From contig NZ_RXZH01000001.1 of the NCBI RefSeq assembly GCF_003970385.1, positions 1,059,300 to 1,123,299 of the forward strand: 64,000 nt of DNA, given 5' to 3'. This document shows positions 11,312 to 19,767 of this stretch, one piece after another. A program made the position numbers and the translations under genes. The stretch comes from Vibrio aquaticus (GTDB taxonomy: Bacteria > Pseudomonadota > Gammaproteobacteria > Enterobacterales > Vibrionaceae). The notes beneath the pieces were generated by a model that saw only the letters and a list, made by a program, of their open reading frames with translations, was not told where the DNA came from and did not search any database. Position 1 is the stretch's first letter; every line of letters starts with the position of its first letter.

Positions 11312-11923
11312 CTATTTCGATGTCGCGTAAGCAGTAACAAAGTTATCAACCGCGTGATCGATGGTCTGTTTAACCTGCTCACAACTTGGTGGCGGAGTAT
11401 GAGTGAGAAGCTGAGGCCAGAATAAGGTGGCCTTAATCGCCCCGATATACTGCTCAATGGCGAGTGGAACATTGGATATTTCCAATGCACCAGCGTCAAT
11501 GCCTTGGTTGGCCCATTTTTGCAGTCCGTACGAATCCTCGATCGCTTCAAATTTCGATACCAATACTTTAGATGTTTCTTGGCAGCGGATACATTCAGCA
11601 ATAACTAAGCGTGCTGTCATTTGATAATCATCATTACTGATGTAACACATTTGCTTCAGCGTCAGCTCAGTTAACTGCGTTTTGACTGAAACTGAAGGCT
11701 CAAATTGAACGTCACATTGGTCATCAAATCGACACATCAGCCTATCTACAATCACTTCAAAGAGTGCATCTTTGTTTGGGTAGTATTTGTAAAGCGTCCG
11801 TTTTGAAACTCCTGCTTGCTTTGAAATACCTTCCATACTGGCTTGCTCAAACCCTTTTTGAGAAAAAAGTTCAATGGCAGAACGAATGATATCTTCTTGT
11901 TTTATATCGCTTCTTTTGATCAT
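11312..11923 (-). CDS. TetR/AcrR family transcriptional regulator
   Basis: 203 aa from the ATG at 11923 (MIKRSDIK...). The frame extends upstream to 12049, but that extension would cover the operator-like palindromes and lacks TetR homology. Residues about 5-60 form the TetR helix-turn-helix domain (EGISKQAGVSKRTLYKYY pattern); the rest is an all-helical ligand and dimer domain with YbiH/AcrR-like character (IECIRCQE, AIEQYIGAIKATLFWPQL). The family represses its own gene and often a neighbouring efflux pump when no ligand is bound. The nearest candidate target is the MFS exporter at 12326, which runs on the opposite strand. The two palindromes just upstream point to autoregulation; control of the exporter is inference. 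Confidence 0.88.
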   Translation of the reverse strand: MIKRSDIKQEDIIRSAIELFSQKGFEQASMEGISKQAGVSKRTLYKYYPNKDALFEVIVDRLMCRFDDQCDVQFEPSVSVKTQLTELTLKQMCYISNDDYQMTARLVIAECIRCQETSKVLVSKFEAIEDSYGLQKWANQGIDAGALEISNVPLAIEQYIGAIKATLFWPQLLTHTPPPSCEQVKQTIDHAVDNFVTAYATSK

Positions 11924-11942
11924 GCAAAAATTCCAGATCAGA

Positions 11943-11968
11943 AAAAGTAAACGGGCATGTTTACTTTT
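11943..11968. promoter_or_regulatory. TetR-type operator copy 1
   Basis: A perfect inverted repeat AAAAGTAAAC-N6-GTTTACTTTT lies 20 bp upstream of the TetR start codon. Size and symmetry fit a TetR-family dimer site. It recurs in slightly degenerate form about 40 bp further upstream, which makes a chance palindrome unlikely. Confidence 0.65.
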
Positions 11969-11983
11969 GAAATCAGAGTAACT

Positions 11984-12007
11984 AAAGTATACACCATCGT
12001 TTACTTT
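11984..12007. promoter_or_regulatory. TetR-type operator copy 2 with overlapping -10
   Basis: AAAGTATAC-N6-GTTTACTTT has the same arms and spacer as copy 1, with one mismatch. Its left arm, read on the minus strand, contains TATACT (11986-11991), a good -10 hexamer for the TetR gene. A bound repressor would therefore cover the promoter. The -35 is weak (TTCAAG, 12008-12013). Confidence 0.6.
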
Positions 12008-12115
12008 CTTGAACAGCGAATAGAGCATGAAAATGAGTAATGTAATCAAAGCAGCTGTTCCCGGTTAACAGGTCTACTTATGAACTGTTTGCTCATAAAT
12101 GGGAGGAGCCAATCA

Positions 12116-12172
12116 ATGATTTGGTGGCAAGAGCCTAGCTTCAAACTAGCTCAAGTTCCTCAACCGCAATAG
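12116..12172 (+). CDS. Possible 18-aa microprotein or leader peptide
   Basis: ATG at 12116 follows a very strong Shine-Dalgarno (GGGAGGAG, 12101-12108) at 7-nt spacing and opens an 18-codon frame reading MIWWQEPSFKLAQVPQPQ, then TAG. A hairpin (GAGCCTAG/CTAGCTC) sits inside the frame and a terminator follows 45 bp later. The stretch 11924-12325 otherwise has no gene. It may be a leader peptide, a microprotein, or part of a small RNA. I do not recognise the sequence. The SD quality is the main support; conservation is unknown. Confidence 0.35.
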   Translation: MIWWQEPSFKLAQVPQPQ

Positions 12173-12217
12173 CACTAAGTTTCTGATTTTAAATATTTTC
12201 ACTGCCTTTGAAAATGT

Positions 12218-12241
12218 GCCCGCTTGATGCGGGCTTTTTTT
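12218..12241 (+). terminator. Rho-independent terminator with no annotated gene upstream
   Basis: GCCCGC, loop TTGAT, GCGGGC, then seven T. It lies on the plus strand upstream of the MFS gene, with no plus-strand gene of normal size before it for about 1 kb. This implies a short transcript that starts somewhere in 11970-12110. Confidence 0.8.
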
Positions 12242-12325
12242 GATAACTACTTTCATTTGCACCTTCTAAGCGTATACTGGCTGAATAATAAATAGACAAC
12301 CCATTTGGCTAGTAAAGGAGTACGC

Positions 12326-13573
12326 ATGGAGAAGGAGCAAAGCTTATTTCAGTGGGAGAGAGTGCGGCGTTTTAATATGCCGGTTTGGACGGTGTTGGTT
12401 GGTGTGCTGATCGCACGCACCAGTTTCTTTATGGCGTGGCCGTTTTTGGTGGTTTTTCTCTATCAAGATTATGGTGCCAGCGCGATTGAAGTCGGCTCAA
12501 TGCTTGCCGCAGCGTCGCTTCTTGGTTCAGGTGTTGGGCTTTACTCTGGTTACTTGTCTGATAAATTCGGCCGAAAGTGGTTGATGGTCACTGGCTGCGT
12601 GATCGCGTTTTTCGCATACAGTGGTATTGGTTTAGCCGACCAAATGTGGCACTTCTATATTTTGGTGCTTTTGACGGGCTTAATGCATCCTTTGATTGAT
12701 GGCCCAGCAAAAGCCGTTTTAGGCGATTCTCTCTCTGACCATAAAGACCGAGAGCTGGCCCTCAATATCCGCTATTTTGTGCTCAATATTGGTGGTGCAA
12801 TTGGCCCTTTGATTGGCGTGACACTGGCTTTGGCCAACCCTCAGGCCTTATTCTTGGTTACGGGTTTTACTCATCTCGCTTACGCACTGTGGATCACCTT
12901 TGGTATTGAACGAAAACAGTCGCTTAAAGAGAAGCTTGCTAGTAGTTCTGCATTGCCTAACTTTCGCCAAACGATGAAAGTGATCAGTCAGGATAAGATT
13001 TTTGTTTTGCTGTTATTGGCTAACTTGCTGCTTATGTTTGTTTATGCGCAGTTAGAATCTTCGGTACCTCAGGTGATTGTCCGCAGTGGCATCAGTGACG
13101 CTGCTACCTTGATCGCAATGCTGATGTTCGTTAACACCGCCACGATTGTGACGCTTCAATTCCCATTGCTAAAAATGATGGAGTCTTTCCCGCTCTTTAC
13201 CCGAACACGGATTGGCATGGTAGCCATTGCGATAGGTCAGCTTGCTTTCGTTATTTCACCTAACGATTCAGCGATTGGTTGGGCAATTGCCTGCTTTATT
13301 ATCAGTGTGGGCGAGGTGATTACCTTCCCAACCATTAATGTCCAAATAGATCGACTAGCCCCTGCTCATTTACGTGGCTCATATTTTGGTGCAACAGGCA
13401 TCTATACTCTTGGCTTTGCGATTGGTCCGCTGGTGGGCGGCATGATGATCCAATGGTTAGGATCGACATGGTTGTTTAGCCTATGTTTCATCATCTGTCT
13501 GGCGATGATTTGGCTCTACTACATTGCGGGGAAGGTAGAAGATACGGTAGAGCGAGAAGTGGCTCTGCAGTAG
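12326..13573 (+). CDS. MFS transporter, probable drug/metabolite exporter
   Basis: 415 aa with about 12 hydrophobic segments and the MFS motif-A loop GYLSDKFGRKW between TM2 and TM3 (about residues 68-78), so a proton-driven antiporter of the DHA1 type is likely. The start is the ATG at 12326, placed by AAAGGAG at 12314-12320; an in-frame TTG at 12305 precedes the RBS and is rejected. Late glycine-rich helices (GATGIYTLGFAIGPLVGG) are typical of the family. Overall it resembles the MdtH/YceL group, but the substrate cannot be read from sequence. It is separated from the upstream TetR gene by a terminator and may or may not be that regulator's target. Its 3' end faces the mechanosensitive channel gene 27 bp away. 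Confidence 0.88.
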   Translation: MEKEQSLFQWERVRRFNMPVWTVLVGVLIARTSFFMAWPFLVVFLYQDYGASAIEVGSMLAAASLLGSGVGLYSGYLSDKFGRKWLMVTGCVIAFFAYSGIGLADQMWHFYILVLLTGLMHPLIDGPAKAVLGDSLSDHKDRELALNIRYFVLNIGGAIGPLIGVTLALANPQALFLVTGFTHLAYALWITFGIERKQSLKEKLASSSALPNFRQTMKVISQDKIFVLLLLANLLLMFVYAQLESSVPQVIVRSGISDAATLIAMLMFVNTATIVTLQFPLLKMMESFPLFTRTRIGMVAIAIGQLAFVISPNDSAIGWAIACFIISVGEVITFPTINVQIDRLAPAHLRGSYFGATGIYTLGFAIGPLVGGMMIQWLGSTWLFSLCFIICLAMIWLYYIAGKVEDTVEREVALQ

Positions 13574-13600
13574 CGAAACCATCGCGACTGCAGATCTTGA

Positions 13601-14707
13601 TTAAGCGAGTGAAGAAGGCGTTAGTAGTTCTTCTTCGCCTGCTTTTTGTGGTTCTAACTGAATCGTCTGAGTTGGGAACGCAATATCAGCACCGTGTGAT
13701 CGAATAATCGAATAAATCTCGAGTAACACGTCCTGCTTCACTTCGTGGTAACGAATCCAATTCACTGTCTTGGTGAAGGTGTACACCAATAAGGTCAGAG
13801 AAGAGGGTGCAAAGCCATTAAAATTAACGATCAAGGTTTGCTTAGCATCGATATCTTGGTGATTTTCAAGCATGGCTTTAATGTCAGCGACAATCTGTTC
13901 AACCTTTGCCCCATCTTGATAGCGGATACCAATATTCTCATTGATACGACGGTTAAGCATGCGAGAAGGGTTCTCTACGACAATGTTACTGAACACGGAG
14001 TTCGGCACGTAGATTGGGCGCTTATCGAAAGTGCGGATGATGGTCATGCGCCAACCAATCCGTTCTACAGTGCCTTCAATCTGACGGTCCGGTGAACGAA
14101 TCCAGTCACCGACCTTAAATGGGCGATCGAAGTAAATCATCATCCCACCAAAGAAGTTGGACAGTAGGTCTTTCGCGGCTAAACCGACAATCAAACCACC
14201 GACACCACCAAAAGTGAGTAAGCCTGATAAGCTTAAGCCAAAAGCTTGCATGACTGTTAACGCGCCAATAACGATAAAGAACAGACGCGCGACTTTGGCT
14301 ACCGCTTGAACGGTCGTTTCATCTCGATTTTGGTTTTCGAGAACGTACTCTTCAATATTATTGATGAGCCGCATCGTAATCCAAACGAAGATCCCAATGA
14401 CCAAGATGAGCTTGAGTGTACTCAGCCAATTCAACTTTGAACCCATGTAATCTTGAAGAATAAACCCAAGAGAGATGGTCGCTGGCCAGCACCAAATCAG
14501 GGTACTAACCGGGGTCTTTAAGGCGGTTAGGGTAAGGTCATCCCAATGAAATTGGGTCTTGCTGACTAGAATCTCTAGGCGACCATACACCACGCGCCAA
14601 ATGATCCATGCCACGAGACTCGCAATAGTGATAAACAGTACATTGGTGTCCCAGCTGTTTAGCATATTGGCAATGGACGGAGGCAGATATGTGAGTAACT
14701 CGTTCAT
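13601..14707 (-). CDS. ynaI: MscS-family mechanosensitive channel, YnaI-like
   Basis: 368 aa. Four to five N-terminal membrane helices lead into the MscS pore helix (GLLTFGGVGGLIVGLAAKDL, about residues 163-182). The beta domain follows with YFDRPFKVGDWIRSPDRQIEG and RPIYVPNSVFSNIVVENPSRM, which closely matches E. coli YnaI as I recall it. Channels of this group open under membrane tension and release solutes on hypo-osmotic shock; YnaI itself has low conductance. Its position directly divergent from ktrAB fits an osmotic and ion-homeostasis neighbourhood. No operon partner: the 192-bp gap to ktrA must hold both promoters. Confidence 0.9.
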   Translation of the reverse strand: MNELLTYLPPSIANMLNSWDTNVLFITIASLVAWIIWRVVYGRLEILVSKTQFHWDDLTLTALKTPVSTLIWCWPATISLGFILQDYMGSKLNWLSTLKLILVIGIFVWITMRLINNIEEYVLENQNRDETTVQAVAKVARLFFIVIGALTVMQAFGLSLSGLLTFGGVGGLIVGLAAKDLLSNFFGGMMIYFDRPFKVGDWIRSPDRQIEGTVERIGWRMTIIRTFDKRPIYVPNSVFSNIVVENPSRMLNRRINENIGIRYQDGAKVEQIVADIKAMLENHQDIDAKQTLIVNFNGFAPSSLTLLVYTFTKTVNWIRYHEVKQDVLLEIYSIIRSHGADIAFPTQTIQLEPQKAGEEELLTPSSLA

Positions 14708-14899
14708 TTTTCAATTCTATTTTTGAATTAAGTAGCGCAAGTATAAGTCTTTGCCTATACCCAAACTAGTCTGTTTATGCATCAAGTACGATGGGTTCAA
14801 ACATTCGGTTAAAAATGTGTCAGGATTATGGATTCAATTTGATAAGCGTTTTTTGTGGGCGCACACTTCCATCTCCTTAATCTAATACTAGGAAAAGCC

Positions 14900-15562
14900 A
14901 TGAAATCAGGTGACAAACAATTTGCTGTCATTGGTCTGGGTCGATTTGGTCTGTCAGTGTGCCAAGAGCTACAGCAAGCCGGTGCGGAAGTACTCGCAAT
15001 AGATATTGACGAAGAGCGAGTTCGATCGGCTGCGGGGATCGTTAGCCAAGCGTTAGTGGCTAACTGTACTAATGAAGAAACTGTTGCTGAGCTTAGACTA
15101 AAAGATTACGACATGGTCATGATTGCCATCGGGGCCGATGTGAATGCCAGTATCCTTAGTACTTTAGTCGTCAAAGAAGCGGGGGTGAAAAACATCTGGG
15201 TCAAAGCGAACGATAAGTTTCACTCGAAGATCCTTAGTAAAATTGGTGCCGATCATGTCATTATGCCCGAGCGTGATATGGGCATAAGAGTCGCAAGAAA
15301 GATGCTGGATAAGCGTGTGCTTGAATTTCAAGAGCTGGGCTCAGGCTTGGCTATGACAGAAATTGTGGTGGGTTCAAGGCTGCTAGGTAAAACGTTAGGC
15401 GACCTTACCCTTTGTAAAGAGAAGAACGTTCAGGTGCTTGGTTTTAAACGTGGCCCAGAGCTGATTAAAGCTCCTGACTTAAACAAAGCATTAGAAATAG
15501 GGGATCTCATCATTATCGCAGGTCCAAGCGATATCTTATCTAGAAAACTGAGCACGCTATGA
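14900..15562 (+). CDS. ktrA: KtrA, cytosolic RCK regulatory subunit of K+ uptake
   Basis: 220 aa, start at ATG 14900 after AGGAAAA; an upstream in-frame start at 14855 has no RBS. An N-terminal Rossmann fold (residues about 6-125) carries the nucleotide motif VIGLGRFG (GxGxxG) and the acidic end of beta-2 (AIDIDEE). A C-terminal TrkA-C (RCK_C) domain follows, about residues 140-220. The protein forms an octameric ring that binds ATP/ADP and gates the KtrB pore. The stop overlaps the ktrB start by ATGA, so translation is coupled. Close to the V. alginolyticus KtrA. Confidence 0.97.
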   Translation: MKSGDKQFAVIGLGRFGLSVCQELQQAGAEVLAIDIDEERVRSAAGIVSQALVANCTNEETVAELRLKDYDMVMIAIGADVNASILSTLVVKEAGVKNIWVKANDKFHSKILSKIGADHVIMPERDMGIRVARKMLDKRVLEFQELGSGLAMTEIVVGSRLLGKTLGDLTLCKEKNVQVLGFKRGPELIKAPDLNKALEIGDLIIIAGPSDILSRKLSTL

Positions 15563-16926
15563 ACCCGTTCGGCCGTAAAGATATGTTCTATGCCTTAGAT
15601 ACGGGCAGCAAAGAACAAAAAGGCTCCGAGCCGCGCGTCATCCTGTTGAGTTTCCTCGGTGTGCTTTTGCCGTCGGCGGTTCTACTCACATTACCGGTTT
15701 TTTCTGTCACTGGATTATCTATTACTGACGCATTGTTTACGGCTACGTCGGCTATCAGCGTTACCGGACTTGGTGTTGTTGATACCGGAGAACACTTCAC
15801 CATTGCGGGCAAAATCCTCTTGATGCTGCTCATGCAAATCGGCGGTTTGGGTCAAATGACCTTGTCAGCCGTTTTACTCTATATGTTTGGAGTTCGACTG
15901 ACATTAAAACAGCAGGCGTTAGCAAAAGAAGCTTTAGGCCAAGATCGTAAAATTAACTTAAGACGTTTAGTAAAGCGCATCATCATATTTGCTTGCATCG
16001 CAGAGTTTATCGGGTTTGTGTTGCTATCATTTCGTTGGGTACCAGAAATGGGCTGGAGCCAAGGTCTGTTTTACGCGCTGTTTCATGCCATATCGGCTTT
16101 CAACAATGCTGGTTTTGCCCTGTTCTCAGACAGCATGATGAGTTTTGTCGATGATCCTTTGGTTATCTTCACGCTCGCGGGTTTGTTTATTTTCGGCGGG
16201 TTAGGTTTTACTGTGATTGGTGATGTGTCAACCAATTGGCAGCGTGGCTTCAAAGCGTTTCAGTTGCACACCAAAATCATGCTTGTTGCAACACCTGTTT
16301 TACTGGCAATCGGCACGCTGATGTTTTGGCTGCTTGAACGTAACAACACTGAGACAATGGCGGGTTTAACTAGTTCTGGTCAGTGGCTAGCGGCTTTCTT
16401 CCAATCTGCCAGTGCTCGTACTGCTGGTTTCAACAGTGTTGACCTTACTCAATACACTCAACCAGCCCTGCTCGTGATGATCATTCTGATGTTAATCGGA
16501 GCCGGTTCTACTTCAACAGGTGGCGGTATTAAGGTGTCTACGTTTGCGGTCGCGTTTGTGGCAACCTGGACATTTCTGCGTCAGAAGAAGCACGTTGTTA
16601 TGTTTCAGCGTACCGTTGGCTGGCAAGTTGTCACGAAGTCACTGGCCATCATCGTCGTCAGTGGGGCGATATTAACAACAGCGATGTTCTTGTTGATGCT
16701 GACAGAGCAGGCCAGCTTTGAGAAAGTGTTGTTTGAAACCATATCTGCTTTTGCTACGGTTGGACTGACGGCTGGCCTAACCGCTGAACTTTCTGAGCCA
16801 GGGAAATACATCATGATTGTGGTGATGGTGATTGGTCGTATTGGGCCTTTGACGTTGGCTTACATGCTAGCAAGACCAGAACCTTCTTTGATTAAACGAC
16901 CTGAAGGTGTGGTTTTAACGGGTTAA
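15559..16926 (+). CDS. ktrB: KtrB, Na+-dependent K+ translocating subunit
   Basis: 455 aa with the four M1-P-M2 repeats of the Trk/Ktr/HKT superfamily. The pore loops with their filter glycines are visible: TSAISVTGLGVVDTG, SAFNNAGFALFSDS, SARTAGFNSVDLTQ, SAFATVGLTAGLT. The glycine-rich intramembrane loop GAGSTSTGGGIK that controls flux is present. Long stretches match V. alginolyticus KtrB from memory (RVILLSFLGVLLPSAVLLTL). With KtrA it carries K+ inward, driven with Na+, in osmotic adaptation. The coupled ATGA junction with ktrA is conserved. Three bases separate its stop from the convergent DUF2850 gene and I see no terminator there. Confidence 0.98.
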   Translation: MNPFGRKDMFYALDTGSKEQKGSEPRVILLSFLGVLLPSAVLLTLPVFSVTGLSITDALFTATSAISVTGLGVVDTGEHFTIAGKILLMLLMQIGGLGQMTLSAVLLYMFGVRLTLKQQALAKEALGQDRKINLRRLVKRIIIFACIAEFIGFVLLSFRWVPEMGWSQGLFYALFHAISAFNNAGFALFSDSMMSFVDDPLVIFTLAGLFIFGGLGFTVIGDVSTNWQRGFKAFQLHTKIMLVATPVLLAIGTLMFWLLERNNTETMAGLTSSGQWLAAFFQSASARTAGFNSVDLTQYTQPALLVMIILMLIGAGSTSTGGGIKVSTFAVAFVATWTFLRQKKHVVMFQRTVGWQVVTKSLAIIVVSGAILTTAMFLLMLTEQASFEKVLFETISAFATVGLTAGLTAELSEPGKYIMIVVMVIGRIGPLTLAYMLARPEPSLIKRPEGVVLTG

Positions 16927-16929
16927 ACA

Positions 16930-17370
16930 CTATTTATTCCCAAAATGATCAGATAGGGCGGCTCGGCGTTTTTTGGCGGAGCCTCCTCCTTCCATGTCAA
17001 CCGTATCTTCATACCCCGCTTTGATTAGCCGTTGTGTCGGGCTGTTAGGGTGGAGTCGTTGAAGTTGAGGCGAATCGAATGTTCCTGCAATTCTGTAGAC
17101 AGTAGTACCACTGCCAGTGTGAATCTCAATGCGTTTACCATCAAAATCAAACTGCGTAGCGACCAAACGATTATTCCTATACACGCCTTTCTCGTTCAGC
17201 TCTAACGTATCACTTTGGTATGACGGTGCGCCAATCTCTACCCAGCGACCATAGACATGCTTAGGATTGATATAGTCTTGATAGCTAACATAAAGCAGAC
17301 TAGAAAACCCGACTAGCAATACAACAAAACCAAAGGCAAAAAAGGCTTTAAAAGCATGGTGTTTGGTCAT
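16930..17370 (-). CDS. DUF2850 membrane-anchored protein
   Basis: 146 aa. One N-terminal membrane anchor (residues about 8-30, FFAFGFVVLLVGFSSLLYVSYQ), then a periplasmic part with the DUF2850 signature VYGRWVEIGAPSY and a compact beta-rich body (DTLELNEKGVYRNNRLVATQFDFDG). The basic tail is KKRRAAL. This family is found mainly in vibrios and has no known function. It converges tightly on ktrB, so the two mRNAs may overlap at their 3' ends. A membrane-tethered sensor or envelope role is possible but not shown. Confidence 0.85.
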   Translation of the reverse strand: MTKHHAFKAFFAFGFVVLLVGFSSLLYVSYQDYINPKHVYGRWVEIGAPSYQSDTLELNEKGVYRNNRLVATQFDFDGKRIEIHTGSGTTVYRIAGTFDSPQLQRLHPNSPTQRLIKAGYEDTVDMEGGGSAKKRRAALSDHFGNK

Positions 17371-17759
17371 AGTAACAGGGTGTATCCCATGTGGTTAAAT
17401 ACAGCAATAATTCAGGCTGTACGATATTGAGAATTAACGCAATGTTCAGCTACAAAATGGTGAACTAGGTTCTAACTTTTTCCAAGACGTTCACATTTTT
17501 ATTATAGCTTATGCGTAATAGCGCAAATAAACATCGAACGATGAAAGTAATGGATAGAGACTAACAACCAACAATTTCAGTTAGTTTAATGAATAATTCT
17601 AGATTTTAATTGGAAGGCGAGATCTGTACGTTTATCAGTGGGATAAAGCTAGAATAATACAAAAATCTGATCTTTTGTTACACCTCACATTGTTGTTGCT
17701 GAACCTAAAGAGTTCGTATAAAACAGTGAAATCAAAATAAAAAATTAACGGAGTTAAGG
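17371..17759. other. 389-bp AT-rich divergent intergenic region
   Basis: Holds the promoters of the DUF2850 gene and ppnP. Before ppnP, TTGTTG (17693-17698) and TATAAA (17717-17722) are spaced by 18 bp and could be its promoter; the RBS is GGAG at 17750-17753. I see no further ORF with an RBS and no clear palindrome. Confidence 0.4.
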
Positions 17760-18047
17760 ATGATTAAAGCAAACAGCTACTTTGAAGGACAAGTACAGTC
17801 ATTAGGTTTTACGCAACAAGATGGCGAATCGAGCGTGGGCGTGATGGCGGCGGGTGAGTACACCTTTGGTACTGATGCACCCGAAAAGATGACAGTCGTA
17901 AAAGGCGCACTAACGGTAAAACAAGCTGGTGAGCAGGAGTGGAAAACCTACAATGCGGGTGAGTCATTCAATGTACCGGGCAAGTCTTCGTTTGACTTAC
18001 AAGTGTCGGTTTCTACGGCCTACTTATGTGAGTACTTAAGCGCGTAA
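17760..18047 (+). CDS. ppnP: Pyrimidine/purine nucleoside phosphorylase PpnP
   Basis: 95 aa, the usual length of the YaiE/PpnP (DUF1255) family. It is a single small cupin fold: [15 protein letters not shown] at the N-terminus and [22 protein letters not shown] and [14 protein letters not shown] in the barrel. The family phosphorolyses a wide range of nucleosides to base and pentose-1-phosphate in the cytoplasm (nucleoside salvage). The start is fixed by GGAG with 6-nt spacing. It is followed 125 bp later by a small gene that may have its own promoter. Confidence 0.95.
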   Translation: MIKANSYFEGQVQSLGFTQQDGESSVGVMAAGEYTFGTDAPEKMTVVKGALTVKQAGEQEWKTYNAGESFNVPGKSSFDLQVSVSTAYLCEYLSA

Positions 18048-18172
18048 TGACTTATAGCCTGAAAAGCGAACAGATTATTTAGAGAAAAATTTATCTCGTA
18101 GCCCCTTCTTGAAGGATGTTTTCAACTAAACTTAAGAGTGAAAATCCTTGTTAGACATAAAGGGGCAAGGCG

Positions 18173-18349
18173 ATGGAACTACGTAATGAGCATGGTGAAA
18201 AAACGCAAGTAGCGGATAACCTCACTATCAAAGAAGTGCTTGAAATGGGTTACTCAATTGATCTTTGTGATGAAGCGTTTGATCCCAAAGAACACTGGGT
18301 GGCCAGTGCAGGTAGCCAAGAAAACAAAGGCGAATTCCCAGAGTCATAA
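18173..18349 (+). CDS. Conserved-looking 58-aa protein of unknown function
   Basis: ATG 18173 to TAA 18347-18349, read directly from the sequence. The product begins MELRNEHGEKTQVADNLTIK and ends NKGEFPES. It is hydrophilic and acidic with no membrane segment. The start has GGGGCAAGG just before it, and a good terminator follows 17 bp after the stop, so this looks like a complete transcription unit. The segment LTIKEVLEMGYSIDLC reads like a folded helix-strand element. I do not recognise a family. Confidence 0.7.
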   Translation: MELRNEHGEKTQVADNLTIKEVLEMGYSIDLCDEAFDPKEHWVASAGSQENKGEFPES

Positions 18350-18365
18350 TCAACTGATAGCCTAA

Positions 18366-18393
18366 TAAAGCCCGAGCTAGCCTCGGGCTTTTC
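18366..18393 (+). terminator. Rho-independent terminator after the 58-aa gene
   Basis: Stem AAGCCCGAG, loop CTAGC, CTCGGGCTT, then TT: right distance behind the small gene at 18173. Confidence 0.85.
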
Positions 18394-18553
18394 TGTTTGA
18401 GCTATCTTTTCTGACACCCCTAAGGAAAAGTGAGGTGAGTTGAATACTGGGCGAGCGTGCGGTAATAAGTTATGATTCAGATATTAATGATTTTCGCTTG
18501 CGGCCGATACAAACATTGTATTCGGAGAAAATAGAACAACGATAAGAGATAGA

Positions 18554-19708
18554 ATGAACGTAATTGGTATTGCCATTGGAGTCACAGGGTTACTCTTGCT
18601 CGGCATGTTCATGTGGATGCTTGCTTTATCTGTAAGGAAAAAGCGACTCGATCAAGAACGCAAACAGAAAGAAATCGCCTATCGAAAAGCGGTGGAGCGA
18701 AATCGCCGTCAAGAAAAAGAAGAGCGGGTCATGAAGGCTGAAGGTGGTCACATACCTACGATTCTCTATCTCGCGAAAGAAGCCGAAAGAAGTAATCCTA
18801 AAGAAGCGCTCTATTGGTACACCAAAGCGGCCAAACTCGATAGTGTCAATGGTATGTATGGCATTGTTCGCATCAGCAACAAAATGAAACAAGATGTGAT
18901 ATTAAAAGAGCAAGCTAAGTTTTGGCAAACCTGTATTCACGCCAATGAAGGGAGCCTTGCTCATCAATATGAGATGGGTCAGGCGCTTGTCCATGGTCGA
19001 GGAACAGAAATCAATGAGCCTAAGGGTATTACCGTTTTAGAAGCAGCGGCAAATAAGAATCATGTAGAGTCGTTGATCTTCTTAGGCGATTGGTGGTCTC
19101 CAGAGCAAAACAATGACCCTCAAATGTCGACTGCTTATTACCGCAAAGCAACTGAGCTAAAAAGCAATGACGGACGTATGAAGCTTGGTCTTAACTATAT
19201 CCATGGGGTGGGTGTGGCAAGTAGCTTTACGACAGGTGTTTATTGGTTGGAGCGAGCAGCAGAAAAAGGTTACTTGGAAGCAATGTATAAAGTGGGTGAG
19301 GTTTGGATAGATCATAAACCAAACGGTAACTCTATTAGCTATATCTGGCTGTTTCTGGCCGCTCAACTGGGTTATGAGCCAGCGCGAACACTGCGTGACC
19401 AAGTTGCCTTAAAAATAGGTGTAGATACGGTCGTTGGCTTACAGGGGCTGTCTAAGCCTATGATTAAAAAAATCCGTGAGAACAAAGTCAGTAAGCACTC
19501 TATTATCAAAGCGTTAAACCGATTGTATAAGCGTGGTATTCCAATTCCGGATAACGAGGTGCCTAAGTCAACGACACAAGATCAAAGTGTGGCCTCGGAC
19601 GACTCGACTCCGTTAGATGAGAGCGAAAAAATCGCGGTTGATGTGAATGAATCATCGACAACAAGTCCCTTAGACTTTTCCCAATCTCCAATGGATAAAT
19701 CGTCTTAA
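18554..19708 (+). CDS. Sel1-repeat protein with N-terminal membrane anchor
   Basis: 384 aa. One membrane helix at residues about 3-26 (VIGIAIGVTGLLLLGMFMWML), then a basic coiled segment (RKKRLDQERKQKEIAYRKAVERNRRQEKEE). About residues 60-290 hold Sel1/TPR-like repeats (ALYWYTKAAKLDSVNGMYGI, LGDWWSPEQNNDPQMSTAYYRKA, GVYWLERAAEKGYLEAMYKVGE). The C-terminal 60 residues are acidic, low complexity and probably disordered. Sel1 repeats scaffold protein-protein contacts, so an inner-membrane adaptor facing the cytoplasm or periplasm is likely; the partner is unknown. Its 5' UTR has a small hairpin at 18504-18525. Confidence 0.85.
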   Translation: MNVIGIAIGVTGLLLLGMFMWMLALSVRKKRLDQERKQKEIAYRKAVERNRRQEKEERVMKAEGGHIPTILYLAKEAERSNPKEALYWYTKAAKLDSVNGMYGIVRISNKMKQDVILKEQAKFWQTCIHANEGSLAHQYEMGQALVHGRGTEINEPKGITVLEAAANKNHVESLIFLGDWWSPEQNNDPQMSTAYYRKATELKSNDGRMKLGLNYIHGVGVASSFTTGVYWLERAAEKGYLEAMYKVGEVWIDHKPNGNSISYIWLFLAAQLGYEPARTLRDQVALKIGVDTVVGLQGLSKPMIKKIRENKVSKHSIIKALNRLYKRGIPIPDNEVPKSTTQDQSVASDDSTPLDESEKIAVDVNESSTTSPLDFSQSPMDKSS

Positions 19709-19718
19709 ATGACTTCAT

Positions 19719-19754
19719 AAAAAAACGCCCGATGAGAACATCGGGCGTTTTTTT
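19719..19754. terminator. Bidirectional terminator
   Basis: AAAAAACGCCCGATG, loop AGAA, CATCGGGCGTTTTTTT between the convergent Sel1 and MaoC genes. Confidence 0.9.
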
Positions 19755-19767
19755 AACAATCTATTGC

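Noticed and set aside
11924..12049. Longer TetR start giving 42 extra residues
   Set aside because: The extension runs through the two palindromes and the -10 element, and TetR homology begins at the internal ATG.
13605..13646. Hairpin and T-run after the MFS gene
   Set aside because: The stem is imperfect and lies inside the 3' end of the convergent channel gene, so coding constraint may explain it. It could still terminate the MFS mRNA.
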